A DNA stretch of 64,000 bases from Vreelandella zhaodongensis (lineage in GTDB: Bacteria; Pseudomonadota; Gammaproteobacteria; Pseudomonadales; Halomonadaceae). Made by a program: the position numbers and the translations under genes. The number at the start of each line of letters is the position of its first letter. The first letter of the stretch is position 1. Location: assembly GCF_013415115.1 (NCBI RefSeq), contig NZ_JACCDD010000002.1:186001-250000 (forward strand), written 5' to 3'. The notes under the pieces were generated by a model, which was given only the letters and a program-made list of their open reading frames with translations, was not told where the DNA came from and ran no database searches. Positions 44,568-53,700 of this stretch are shown here, one piece after another.

Positions 44568-45605
44568 TTACTGTTCGGTTTTACCATCGTAGCGACGCTG
44601 CCACTCGGCCAGCACGCGCTCACGGTTAACCGCCGCCCACTGGAAGTCGGCGTCAATCATGCGATCGGTAATATCGGAGGGGTAATTCTCGATTGGCTGT
44701 GCCACGCCTGGGTAAGCCACCACGGCATAGCCTTCGTTATAAAGCTCGTTGGCTTCGCGGGATACGATCCAATCCATCAGCGTTTGTGCGGCGTCGAGTT
44801 TATCCGTGCCTTCCACAATCCCAGCGGCTTCCATGTCCCAACCCAGGCCCTCTTCGGGGAAGACAACTTCAATAGGCGCTCCCTGAGACTTCAAGCGTGC
44901 GCCGCGGAAAGCAAACGATACGCCGACAACCGCTTCACCGGTGGCCGCTAGGCTGCAAGGGGCAGAGCCCGAATGGGTGTAACGGGAAATGTTGTTATGC
45001 AGGCGATCCATGTAATCCCAACCCTGCTCTTCGCCCCACAATTGCAGCCAGCTGGCCACATCCAGGTAGCCGGTTCCGGACGAATTGGGGTTAGGCATAA
45101 TCACGTGGCCTTGAAATTCTGGCTGGGTCAAATCTTCCCAAGAGGTCGGCATCGGCACGCCCTGGCGCTCGCCCTCAATGGTGTTGTAGCAAATAGCGGC
45201 TACCCAGGCATCCATACCTACCCATGCAGGGTCTTCACCACTCTGATAGGCCACATCGACAAATTTTGGATCGAGGTTTTCAACGCCTGCGGGTGCGTAG
45301 CGCTCTAACAATCCTTCTTCTTCCAGCAGCAGCAAGCTAGTAGCCGCCAATCCCCAAATCACGTCTGCCTGAGGATTATTTTTTTCAGCCAGCAAGCGTG
45401 CTGTAATAACACCCGTAGAATCACGCACCCAGTTAATGGTGGTATCTGGGTGGGCAGCGTTAAAGCGCTCGGCATATTTTTGCAGGTCATCTGACTCAAC
45501 AGCGGTGTACACCGTTAATTCAGTGGCCTGCGCATGTGAGGAAAGCGCCGCGGCAACAGCGCCCGCTAACAGAGTAGTTTGAAACAAACGGCGTGGCATC
45601 AACAT
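44568..45605 (-). CDS. 2-aminoethylphosphonate ABC transporter binding protein (PhnS-like)
   Basis: 345 residues with a signal peptide (TTLLAGAVAAALSSHAQA) and an iron(III)-type (class II/cluster D) periplasmic fold: LTVYTAVESDDLQKYAERF, INWVRDSTGVITARLLAEK, DVIWGLAATSLLLLEEEG, GTGYLDVASWLQLWGEEQGW. These match the binding proteins annotated with phnW/phnX clusters. It is the first gene of the transport operon and is preceded by the operator-like palindrome at 45624-45635. Confidence 0.9.
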   Translation of the reverse strand: MLMPRRLFQTTLLAGAVAAALSSHAQATELTVYTAVESDDLQKYAERFNAAHPDTTINWVRDSTGVITARLLAEKNNPQADVIWGLAATSLLLLEEEGLLERYAPAGVENLDPKFVDVAYQSGEDPAWVGMDAWVAAICYNTIEGERQGVPMPTSWEDLTQPEFQGHVIMPNPNSSGTGYLDVASWLQLWGEEQGWDYMDRLHNNISRYTHSGSAPCSLAATGEAVVGVSFAFRGARLKSQGAPIEVVFPEEGLGWDMEAAGIVEGTDKLDAAQTLMDWIVSREANELYNEGYAVVAYPGVAQPIENYPSDITDRMIDADFQWAAVNRERVLAEWQRRYDGKTEQ

Positions 45606-45623
45606 GGTGGTCTTCCTGTCAGT

Positions 45624-45635
45624 TGGTATAGACCA
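45624..45635. promoter_or_regulatory. PhnR-type operator upstream of the phosphonate transport operon
   Basis: TGGTATAGACCA fits TGGTNTANACCA, the same palindrome class as the phnW site, 19 bases upstream of the binding-protein start. Typical of half-sites bound by GntR/UTRA regulators. Confidence 0.72.
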
Positions 45636-45724
45636 GAAGTTTGCCGCTGTTAAATGACAGCGCGATGACGCTTGTTTGACCGATTTTTTAAGTTGTGATG
45701 TCCGTTCTTACCGCCGTGTTTGCG

Positions 45725-46435
45725 CTACTGCTGACCAGCAAGATCAACGCTGATGCAAAGTGAGTCGTGTAGCCAGTGCTCCTCATCAAACTCAATGGGC
45801 CTCTGCTGGTCGTCAAAAATGGCGCGGCAAATATTAAGGCCCGCGGTGCCTGGGGCAACAAATAACTCTTCGGCATCCACTGGTGATAACGCTTCAGACA
45901 CCATGCGAATAGAGCGATTCGCCAAGTGATGGCCCCAACGCCCACGCAAAAGTCCCCACAGCGATTGGTCGGTGTACATCTCTAAAAGCTCCGGAGCACG
46001 TTCCGGCACCACCCAGAGTGATTCCACCAATACCGCGCGGTCATCCACATAGCGACGGCGGCGAATATGATGAAATGGCTGATCATCCGGCAGCCCAAGC
46101 ACACGGGCTGCGGATAAGTGCGGGCAGGTTTCCAGCTTTAGCACCGCCGTTCTCGGCTGTCGCCCCTGAGCGCGAACGTAGTCGTTAAAGCCAGCGTCTC
46201 GGGTCGGGTCGTACACCAAACGGGCCGGCGAGATAAACCAGCCTCGCCGATTGCTACGATGGATCAGCCCCTCGCCTTCTAGTTGCGCCAACGCTTGTCG
46301 CAGGGTGACACGGGTGGTAGCGAAGCGTTCTGCTAACGCTCGCTCGGCTGGAAGTTTGCCTGCCCACTGCATGGCGTGTTCGTCGATCAAATAGCGAAGC
46401 TGTTCGGTTAACTGTAAATAGTAAGCATCAGGCAT
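45725..46435 (-). CDS. GntR/UTRA-family regulator of phosphonate genes (PhnR-like)
   Basis: 236 residues from the ATG at 46435, which overlaps the upstream HAD gene (ATGCCTGA); a frame from 46459 is possible. N-terminal winged helix at about residues 5-70 (LPAERALAERFATTRVTLRQ, LEGEGLIHRSNRRGWFISP), then a UTRA ligand domain (PFHHIRRRRYVDDRAVLVES to the end). UTRA regulators sense small metabolites; the location next to two TGGTNTANACCA sites points to 2-aminoethylphosphonate control. Confidence 0.88.
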   Translation of the reverse strand: MPDAYYLQLTEQLRYLIDEHAMQWAGKLPAERALAERFATTRVTLRQALAQLEGEGLIHRSNRRGWFISPARLVYDPTRDAGFNDYVRAQGRQPRTAVLKLETCPHLSAARVLGLPDDQPFHHIRRRRYVDDRAVLVESLWVVPERAPELLEMYTDQSLWGLLRGRWGHHLANRSIRMVSEALSPVDAEELFVAPGTAGLNICRAIFDDQQRPIEFDEEHWLHDSLCISVDLAGQQ

Positions 46436-47162
46436 GCACCGACGTTCCTGGCAAAGCATTGGGCGATGAAGCGCCTGAAGGCGCCGCTGTTCGCCAGTCT
46501 AAGCGCCGCCATCCTTCAACGCTAGCCACCTCAGCGAGCACCGGGTCGGGATTAACGGCCACCGGACAGTCGACATACTGCAGCAGAGGGATGTCGTTGC
46601 GGGAATCGGAGTAAAAGGTAGTGTGGCTGGGGGTGATGCGCTGCTCAACCAACCACTGCTGAAAGCGGAGTACTTTGCCGCCTCGATAGGAAAGCACACC
46701 TTTGCTGTGGCCAGTGTAATAGCCTGCCTCTTCATCGTGGCCTTTTTCTACGCCTAGCTCCACCGCTAGCACGTGTTCAATGCCTAACGTGGCGGCAATC
46801 GGCGCGACTAAGTGGCTCGATGAAGCGGAAATTAACACCAGGGTATCGCCTGCCTGACGGTGTGCTTCCAGGCAGCGCCAGGCTTGATCAAAAATACGCG
46901 GCTGCAAATGGGTCGCAACAAAACGCTCAACTTCTTTCTGAACATCGCTAACCCGTCGACCCCGCAGAGGCGCCAAGGTCAGTGCCAAGTACTCTTCGAG
47001 CTTTAGCTTGCCCGCATGATAGGCCAGCTGCATTTGATCCGCACGTGACATGAAGGCTTCAGAATCGCTGATCCACCCCTGCTCTATCATCCATAAATTC
47101 CAGCGGTCACTGCAGTCTCCATCCAGGAGGGTGTCATCGAGGTCAAACAGAGCAAGGCGCAT
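46428..47162 (-). CDS. HAD-IB family phosphatase-like hydrolase
   Basis: 244 residues from the ATG at 47162 with AAGGAGTGCCAC upstream; the frame to 47261 is rejected for lack of a ribosome site. Motif I LFDLDDTLLDGDCSD (Asp nucleophile), motif II LVLISASSSHLV, motif III/IV YSDSRNDIPLLQYVD. This is the SerB-like HAD-IB group that dephosphorylates phosphoserine-like or polyol phosphates. It is coupled to the GntR regulator by an eight-base overlap, so it may act on a product related to phosphonate use; substrate unknown. Confidence 0.88.
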   Translation of the reverse strand: MRLALFDLDDTLLDGDCSDRWNLWMIEQGWISDSEAFMSRADQMQLAYHAGKLKLEEYLALTLAPLRGRRVSDVQKEVERFVATHLQPRIFDQAWRCLEAHRQAGDTLVLISASSSHLVAPIAATLGIEHVLAVELGVEKGHDEEAGYYTGHSKGVLSYRGGKVLRFQQWLVEQRITPSHTTFYSDSRNDIPLLQYVDCPVAVNPDPVLAEVASVEGWRRLDWRTAAPSGASSPNALPGTSVHA

Positions 47163-47279
47163 GTGGCACTCCTTTTTCGCGAAGTAGGCGGCGGGTAGGT
47201 TATGCCAACGGTGATGACAAGACGATGACGTCATGACGGATAAGGTCAGTTGCCGACTCATTGTTGCTGATAAAGCGGG

Positions 47280-50000
47280 TTATGGTGTCAACCACATGGC
47301 TGCAAACTCATCGGCAGGTAGTGGGCGACCAAACCAGTAACCCTGCGCTTCGCTACAGCCCATTTTTGCAAGCAAATCAGCCTGGGCCGGGTTTTCCACC
47401 CCTTCTGCAAGGGTTTTCATTTCCAGTGTATTGGCCATCGCAATAATGGTTTGCACGATCGCTCGGTCGTGGTGGTTATCAAGCATGTCACGCACAAAAG
47501 AAATGTCTATTTTCAACGCGTCCGCAGCGAAGCGCCGCAAATAAGAGAGTGATGAGTAGCCCGTACCGAAGTCATCAATAAACAGGGCGTAGCCTGCTTT
47601 ACGCATGGACCGCGTAATCATGACCGCTTGATCAGGGTCGCGCATAAAATCGCTTTCGGTAAGTTCTAACGCAATGGCGCATGACGGTACGCAGGCAGTT
47701 AATTTAGCCACATGTGCCGTTAGCTGAGGGTCAGCAAACTGCTGGGCGGAAATATTAATTGATAGCCTTCCTGGCAGCGGCGTATTACTCGCCTGCCAAA
47801 CGCTTAGCTGGCTTGCCGCTTCTTCTAGCACCCAATCCCCCAGCAGGCGGATCAAGCCACGCTCTTCCGCCAGAGGAATAAACTCACCAGGGCTTACCCA
47901 TCCCCACTCTGAATCGTACCAACGGCACAGCGCCTCAGCCCCTGTGAGCGTTTTATCTTTAAGGCTAAACTGAGGCTGAAAGTAGAGCTCCAGGCGGCGC
48001 TCAAGAACGGCCTGATGCAGGCGTTCAGTCATCCACTGTCGGCGCTCTAATGCATGCCGCATCGTCTGCGTATAGGGACATACGCTATTGTCACGTCGTT
48101 TTGCGTGGTGGAGGGCAATGCTGGCCGCGTTAAACAGCTCGCCAGCGTCCGACACATCACTTGGATAGCTGGCAACGCCAATGCTGACATCGAGATTAAA
48201 AACACGATGGTCAAGCTGGATGGGGCGTTTGATTAGCTCGCATAGCTGCAGCATTACGTCTTGAAGATAGTCATCCTCAACACTGGGCAGCAGTATCGTA
48301 AACTCATCACCGGAAAGACGCGCAACGGCACTCTTTGGCAAATTAGCTTGCTGCAATCGCTTTGCCACGGTGGCTAATAACTGATCCCCCACTTGGTGGC
48401 CATGTAGGTCGTTAACTTCTTTAAAGCGTCTGATATCTAACAACAATAGCGACAGTGAATCGTCTTGGGTCGCCGCGTCTCTCCCCATGCTCGCTAATAA
48501 TTCAATAAAGCGCGCGCGATTAGGCAAGCCTGTTGTTCCATCGGTATAAGCGAGACGGTGCATATGCCGGTGGTCACGGCGACGCTCTAACTCGGTTGCA
48601 GCACCCGTGGAGAGAATCTGAAGCACTGACGTTGCGAATGCGTTGGTGGTGAGTGGCGCCTGATAAAACACCATCATCACACCAATAGCGTCGCCGTTGG
48701 CATTATCCAACCGTCTGCCTATCCATGCCTGAGTACTGAACGAGGTGCCCGGCAACGTAAACGTCTGGCCACTTTTCACCACGCTCTCGCCTTCAAGCAC
48801 GACCTTCTCAGCGGGCGTCCCACAGAGCATAAATGTTTGATTGCCAAGCAGCTTACCACCCGCCACCAGACTAACAGTGTGCGCTGTTGTCGCTGTTAAC
48901 AGAGTGCTTTTATGAGCCGCTCCACTTGAGCGAGGAGGAACAGGTTGATCCAGTAACGCGATAAACCCTGCACCTGCTTCTAGCAAGGTGGCCAGCGTTG
49001 CGATCAGCTGGTGAAAATAGTCGTCACCTACTCGTGACGTCACGGTGGATGCGACTTGCACGACCGCATCTTGCACACGCTGTGATTCCTGCTGATCGGT
49101 CACATCCGAGATAAAGCCTTCAAGGTAAGCAACATGCCCCGCGCTCCCCATGACTGCTTGGCCTTGCTCCCACACCCAGCGACAACTGCCATCACGATGG
49201 TGCAACCTATAAACCGCTCGGTAGGGCTCACGCTGTTGAATGGCTTTTTGCACCATTAGGTATAACCGTTCCTGATCCGCTTCATGAATCAAGGAAGCGA
49301 AGCTTTGTACTCGGTTATCCAGCAACTCATCGGGATAGTAGCCAGTCAGCGCCTCGACACCTTGGCTAACTAACTGCATCGTCCAGTGACGATCATTGAG
49401 ACGCCGATATGCCATGCCCGGCAGGTGGTTCAGTAGTGTGTTTAAACGACGCTCACTCTCTCGTGCCACTTTTTCACTGCGACGAAGTGCTTGCTCAGCT
49501 TGGCTGCGGCTTAGCTCTGCGCTAGCTTGAGCGGCGACAATACGCAAAATCTCGCTTTCAAGGCCATCAAGTTGCATCGGCTGGTTACTAAGCACCGCCA
49601 AAAGACCAATAGCTGAACCATCAGCTGAAAACAGTGGTAGTCCCATGTAACTCTCTGCACCTAGTTGGCAGAGCAGCTCATCTTCGGGAAAGCGCGCCTG
49701 GACATCGCAGGAATATAAGCAAGGTTCTCGTCCAATAACAGTTTCGCAAGGCGTACCGGCAAGCGGATAAGAAACATTGGTCTGATGGCCGCCATCTGTC
49801 CAAACTGCCAACGTTGTGGCCATATTAGACTCGGTGACAACGGCTATTAACGCATGATCCACTCCCAGCAGGGAAGCCAGTTGCTCGACAAGCGTTGAGT
49901 AAAATTCAGGAGTGCCGCTTCGTCCCAATCCTTCCGCCAACTGGCGAAAGATCTCTGCCGCTTCGTTTCTGGTGTGCATTGGCGCACTCGCTTTTGTCAT
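47280..50000 (-). CDS. cyclic-di-GMP signalling protein: GAF-PAS-GAF-GGDEF-EAL
   Basis: About 906 residues from ATG 50000; a GTG at 50018 and an ATG at 49979 are alternatives. Domains in order: GAF (about 20-165), PAS with PAC (about 185-305, TLLNHLPGMAYRRLNDRHW), GAF (about 310-470), GGDEF (about 480-640) and EAL (about 650-900). The cyclase site reads LSGDEF, so Ser replaces the first Gly of GGDEF. The EAL motif (GAEALCRW), ELTES, DDFGTGYSS, KIDISF and AEGVE are all kept, so it should be an active phosphodiesterase. Divergent from a HDOD-GGDEF gene. Confidence 0.92.
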   Translation of the reverse strand: MTKASAPMHTRNEAAEIFRQLAEGLGRSGTPEFYSTLVEQLASLLGVDHALIAVVTESNMATTLAVWTDGGHQTNVSYPLAGTPCETVIGREPCLYSCDVQARFPEDELLCQLGAESYMGLPLFSADGSAIGLLAVLSNQPMQLDGLESEILRIVAAQASAELSRSQAEQALRRSEKVARESERRLNTLLNHLPGMAYRRLNDRHWTMQLVSQGVEALTGYYPDELLDNRVQSFASLIHEADQERLYLMVQKAIQQREPYRAVYRLHHRDGSCRWVWEQGQAVMGSAGHVAYLEGFISDVTDQQESQRVQDAVVQVASTVTSRVGDDYFHQLIATLATLLEAGAGFIALLDQPVPPRSSGAAHKSTLLTATTAHTVSLVAGGKLLGNQTFMLCGTPAEKVVLEGESVVKSGQTFTLPGTSFSTQAWIGRRLDNANGDAIGVMMVFYQAPLTTNAFATSVLQILSTGAATELERRRDHRHMHRLAYTDGTTGLPNRARFIELLASMGRDAATQDDSLSLLLLDIRRFKEVNDLHGHQVGDQLLATVAKRLQQANLPKSAVARLSGDEFTILLPSVEDDYLQDVMLQLCELIKRPIQLDHRVFNLDVSIGVASYPSDVSDAGELFNAASIALHHAKRRDNSVCPYTQTMRHALERRQWMTERLHQAVLERRLELYFQPQFSLKDKTLTGAEALCRWYDSEWGWVSPGEFIPLAEERGLIRLLGDWVLEEAASQLSVWQASNTPLPGRLSINISAQQFADPQLTAHVAKLTACVPSCAIALELTESDFMRDPDQAVMITRSMRKAGYALFIDDFGTGYSSLSYLRRFAADALKIDISFVRDMLDNHHDRAIVQTIIAMANTLEMKTLAEGVENPAQADLLAKMGCSEAQGYWFGRPLPADEFAAMWLTP

Positions 50001-50180
50001 TCTAGAGCAGCTGGTCACTTACGCAATTTCAACAATTACAGCGGGCTATAGCATAAACAGCTATTTTATTGATTTACAATGCCCAAACATGACACTGCCT
50101 ACGTGCGGGCTCTATGATAGATCACTTAGTACATAACTTGGTGGCTGCTCGCTACGCTGGACAGCACGTTAGGAGACAAT

Positions 50181-51713
50181 ATGATGGGCCTTTCAGCAAA
50201 AGATGAGACGCTGTATGCCTCGCTCACCGGTGAGCTTCCAAGCTTACTGAGCAAGGTGCTTTTGCACTCTTCACATCTGCCCTCACTGCCTGCTGTAGCG
50301 CTACAGGTCCTGGAAGTGGCACGCTCTCCCAATGCGTCCCTCAGTGACTATGCCAGTGCCATTGAGCATGACCCTGGGTTAACTGCGCGCCTCATTGCGG
50401 TCGCCAATAGTGTGCACAACCTTCGTTCTGCACATCCCGCACAAACCAGCCTTGAGGCAACACAGCGCCTAGGGCTTGATGCAACGCTTGCCACAGTGCT
50501 TAGCTTCACGCTATTTCCTGGCCCTCATGCCGAGAAGGCGGCTCTCCAAACGTGGCAGCGTGCGGTGATTGCTGCCGTTGTGGCAAGCCAATTGGCGCAC
50601 CAACTATGTCCAACCCAGGCGGGTAGTACATTCACACTTGCCCTGCTGCAAGACATCGGCATTTTGGCGTTCCTATCCGCCTACCCTGACGAAGCCGAAT
50701 TACTTTACGCCGATCATCAACTCCCTCATGCGCAGCTCACACATGCCGAACACGACCGCTTTGGAAGTGACCATACGCATGTCGGCGCATGGCTGGCAGC
50801 TAAGTGGGGGCTGCCAGACAACATGGTGCACGCTATTTATCAAAGTCATGACGGCTTTTTCACCGACGATATGGCAACACTCTGTCTGCGCCTCTCAGGC
50901 CCAATGGCGGATGCTTGGCTTAGCCCTGAGCCCAGCACCGCATTGGCGCTATTACTCAAACAATTGGCGGCCCTAGACACCATCCCCATACAGGCTATTG
51001 AAGCGCTTTTTTATCAACTGTCTCAGCAGCTTGAATTACTAACTGACATTCTGGAGCTAACGCTACCCGTGCGTGTCGATAGCCGTACACTGCTCGCAGA
51101 TGCTCAACAGCTGCTTTATCAACATGCGCTAGCGCTGACAGCAAGATTAGACTCTCAGCAACAACAGTTAAGCGCATTACAACGGCATAACACCGCATTA
51201 GAAGAGCGCAGTCGCATTGACCCACTCACCCAACTGGCCAATCGAGCTTGGTTAGAGGAACAACTCCGGGAGCGTTTTGCACTTTGCAACGAGCACGGCC
51301 GTACCATGTCAGTTGTATTTATTGATTTAGACCATTTTAAAGTGCTGAACGACCAATACGGGCACCAGACAGGCGATGTCATTTTAGAGAGCTTTGGTAA
51401 AACGCTAGCGTCATTAATTCGAACAGGTGACTTGGCTGGGCGATATGGCGGCGAAGAATTTTTAATTATCCTGCCAGATGAAACGGCGCAAACTGCCCAG
51501 CATTTAGCCGAGCGTATTGCACAGCGCTTACATGAGCAGCCGATAATAGACGTCGGCCAGGAGGCGATCTACATCACGGCCTCCATGGGGATTGCATGCT
51601 TAAGCGACGGGGACTTTCGTGACGAGCGAGAGCTTATCGATGCGGCCGACCAAAGCATGTATTCCATTAAACGCTCTGGCCGACGCGGCATCTCTGTCTA
51701 TGGTCGTGACTGA
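50181..51713 (+). CDS. HDOD domain protein with C-terminal diguanylate cyclase (GGEEF)
   Basis: 510 residues; ATG at 50181 follows TAGGAGACAAT. The N-terminal HDOD domain covers about 20-225 (LPSLPAVALQVLEVARSP, IEHDPGLTARLIAVANS), then a helical/coiled region (about 275-340, LTARLDSQQQQLSALQRHN), then a GGDEF domain with DLDHFKVLNDQYGHQTGD and an intact active site RYGGEEFLIIL (about 423-427). It should make cyclic-di-GMP, with the HDOD domain probably taking a signal or partner. It faces the EAL protein gene across about 180 bases. Confidence 0.92.
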   Translation: MMGLSAKDETLYASLTGELPSLLSKVLLHSSHLPSLPAVALQVLEVARSPNASLSDYASAIEHDPGLTARLIAVANSVHNLRSAHPAQTSLEATQRLGLDATLATVLSFTLFPGPHAEKAALQTWQRAVIAAVVASQLAHQLCPTQAGSTFTLALLQDIGILAFLSAYPDEAELLYADHQLPHAQLTHAEHDRFGSDHTHVGAWLAAKWGLPDNMVHAIYQSHDGFFTDDMATLCLRLSGPMADAWLSPEPSTALALLLKQLAALDTIPIQAIEALFYQLSQQLELLTDILELTLPVRVDSRTLLADAQQLLYQHALALTARLDSQQQQLSALQRHNTALEERSRIDPLTQLANRAWLEEQLRERFALCNEHGRTMSVVFIDLDHFKVLNDQYGHQTGDVILESFGKTLASLIRTGDLAGRYGGEEFLIILPDETAQTAQHLAERIAQRLHEQPIIDVGQEAIYITASMGIACLSDGDFRDERELIDAADQSMYSIKRSGRRGISVYGRD

Positions 51714-51729
51714 TGACCCGTTTCAATCA

Positions 51730-53034
51730 TCACCGGTTCATCGACTGAGGGAGGTGCAAGGCGATTTCAGGGAACATATGCATTAACGCAATCGCTAACA
51801 TCATCAGTAGAAAAAAAGGTAACGTGGCTTTGGTGATAGTGACGATATCTTTACCCGTCAGCCCTTGAATAACGAACAGATTAAAGCCGACAGGAGGCGT
51901 AATCTGAGACATCTCAACCACAATAACTAAGTAGATGCCGAACCAGATCAGATCAAACCCAGCAGCACTCACCACCGGCATGATAATCGCCGTGACGAGC
52001 AGAATGAGCGAGATGCCATCCAGAAAGCAGCCCATAATCAGTAGCAGCAACGTTAAGGCTACCAGTAGCATCGTGGGCGATAGCCCCATCTCACCAATCG
52101 TTCGCGCCAGCTGCATCGGCACTTGAGTAAAGCCCATCGCCGAGGTAAGAAATGACGCACCTGCGATAATGAAAGCAATCATGCAAGCAGTACGCACCGC
52201 CGCAAACAGCGAGCTGGCAAAAATCTGACGATTAAAACTGCCGTTGCAGCGAGCAATAACCATGGACAACACAACCCCCACTGCCGCCGCTTCGGTGGGC
52301 GATGCCAGTCCGCCATAAATCGATACGATAATACCGCCAATAAGCAGCAGAATAGGCACTAGGGCCCAGGTATTACGCAGCTTTTCAACAAAACTCATGC
52401 CAGACTCATCAGCACCGGTCAGACCAGCGCGATTGCCCTTCAACAGCGCCCATAGCACCAGATACGTCATAAACATCGCCAGGATCATCAGGCCAGGCCC
52501 AATGCCTGCCATAAACAGACGTGTAATGGACTGCTCGGTAACCACACCGTAGACAATCAGTACGATGGAAGGTGGAATCAGTAGCCCCAGCGTCGATGCG
52601 CTGGCCAAGGTGCCAATCGCCATATTGCTGTCATAGCCGCGCCGTTCAAGCTCCGGCAGTGTCATCTTGCCCACCGTGGCACAGGTAGCAGCAGACGAGC
52701 CACAAACAGCGGCAAACATGCCACTGCCAATAATATTGGTATGCAACAGGCGGCCCGGCAGGCGGTTTAACCAGGGTGACAAACCACGAAACATATTGTC
52801 GGCCAGACCCGAGCGAAACAGAATCTCTCCCATCCAGATAAACATCGGTAACGCCGTTAGATCCCAGCCATAGCTAGCCCCCCAGAAATCAGACGCTAAA
52901 ATAGGGCCCGGCGAAAAGGGACTAAAAAATTCCAACGCAATCCACGCCGTCCCGATCAGCGCAAACGCAATCCACACCCCGCTGCCTAACAGCAACACCA
53001 GGGTAAAAATAGTCGCTAAACTTAGTAGTAGCAC
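51730..53034 (-). CDS. dctM: TRAP transporter large permease DctM
   Basis: 434 residues, about twelve helices, DctM length. Conserved pieces are LTALPMFIWMGEILFRSGLA, GSSAATCATVGKMTLPELER, GTLASASTLGLLIPPSIVLIVYG, SPTEAAAVGVVLSMVIARCN and ITPPVGFNLFVIQGLTGKD. It is the Na+-driven channel subunit of a DctPQM TRAP importer. Last gene of the unit DctP-DctQ-DctM, next to a LysR gene facing pxpABC. The substrate is a carboxylate, not identified. Confidence 0.93.
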   Translation of the reverse strand: MLLLSLATIFTLVLLLGSGVWIAFALIGTAWIALEFFSPFSPGPILASDFWGASYGWDLTALPMFIWMGEILFRSGLADNMFRGLSPWLNRLPGRLLHTNIIGSGMFAAVCGSSAATCATVGKMTLPELERRGYDSNMAIGTLASASTLGLLIPPSIVLIVYGVVTEQSITRLFMAGIGPGLMILAMFMTYLVLWALLKGNRAGLTGADESGMSFVEKLRNTWALVPILLLIGGIIVSIYGGLASPTEAAAVGVVLSMVIARCNGSFNRQIFASSLFAAVRTACMIAFIIAGASFLTSAMGFTQVPMQLARTIGEMGLSPTMLLVALTLLLLIMGCFLDGISLILLVTAIIMPVVSAAGFDLIWFGIYLVIVVEMSQITPPVGFNLFVIQGLTGKDIVTITKATLPFFLLMMLAIALMHMFPEIALHLPQSMNR

Positions 53035-53057
53035 GGCGAGTCTCCAGAGTAGTCGGC

Positions 53058-53621
53058 TTAGTGCATTTCGCTATCGTCAGTCGCGGTGGCCTCACGAAAA
53101 CTCGCAGGGTCGCGGGCAGCGATACGCAGTGCCATCAACAGCGCTTCAGCCAAGGCTAAGCACAGCAGTCCTACGCTGGTGGCTAACACGGTTTGAGGGA
53201 TCCACAGGGGAATGGACAGAAAACCTGAAGAGACATCGTTGTATTGCAAACTCTCTCTGGCTAACTCAATCAGGCCATAGCCAAGTAGCAGACTAATCGC
53301 CAATGCAACGATCAACCCAAAAACTTCAAACCAGACCCTAATGACCGATGGGAGGCGCGAAATAAGCAGTGTCACGCGGATGTGGGCATGGTGTACAAAG
53401 GTGTAGGCAAGGCCAAGAAACGTCGCGCCCACTAATAAATAGGACGCCATTTCTGAAACGCCGGTGATACTCAAACCAAGCCGACCCAGCCCCACAAGCA
53501 CAAGTAGTGCATCTACTAACCGAAACGTCACCTGCAGCGCGATAAGCGCACAAATAGCCACCATGCACGCCGCCGCCCCCCAGGCACCGAGGCGATAGAG
53601 TTTGTCGAATTTAAACGTCAT
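53058..53621 (-). CDS. dctQ: TRAP transporter small permease DctQ
   Basis: 187 residues from the ATG at 53621; a GTG start at 53663 with AAGGGG upstream would add 14 residues. Four helices with the DctQ order: GAWGAAACMVAICALIALQV, ASYLLVGATFLGLAYTFVHHAHIRV, ALAISLLLGYGLIEL and FLSIPLWIPQTVLATSVGLL. It lies between dctP and dctM on the same strand, closing a standard TRAP unit. Confidence 0.88.
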   Translation of the reverse strand: MTFKFDKLYRLGAWGAAACMVAICALIALQVTFRLVDALLVLVGLGRLGLSITGVSEMASYLLVGATFLGLAYTFVHHAHIRVTLLISRLPSVIRVWFEVFGLIVALAISLLLGYGLIELARESLQYNDVSSGFLSIPLWIPQTVLATSVGLLCLALAEALLMALRIAARDPASFREATATDDSEMH

Positions 53622-53700
53622 GTTCACAGTCTCATTGAGCGCGTGAATCGGCAGGGCGACCACAAAAGCCGCCCCTTAAGTCAGCCTTAGTTAGTAACCT

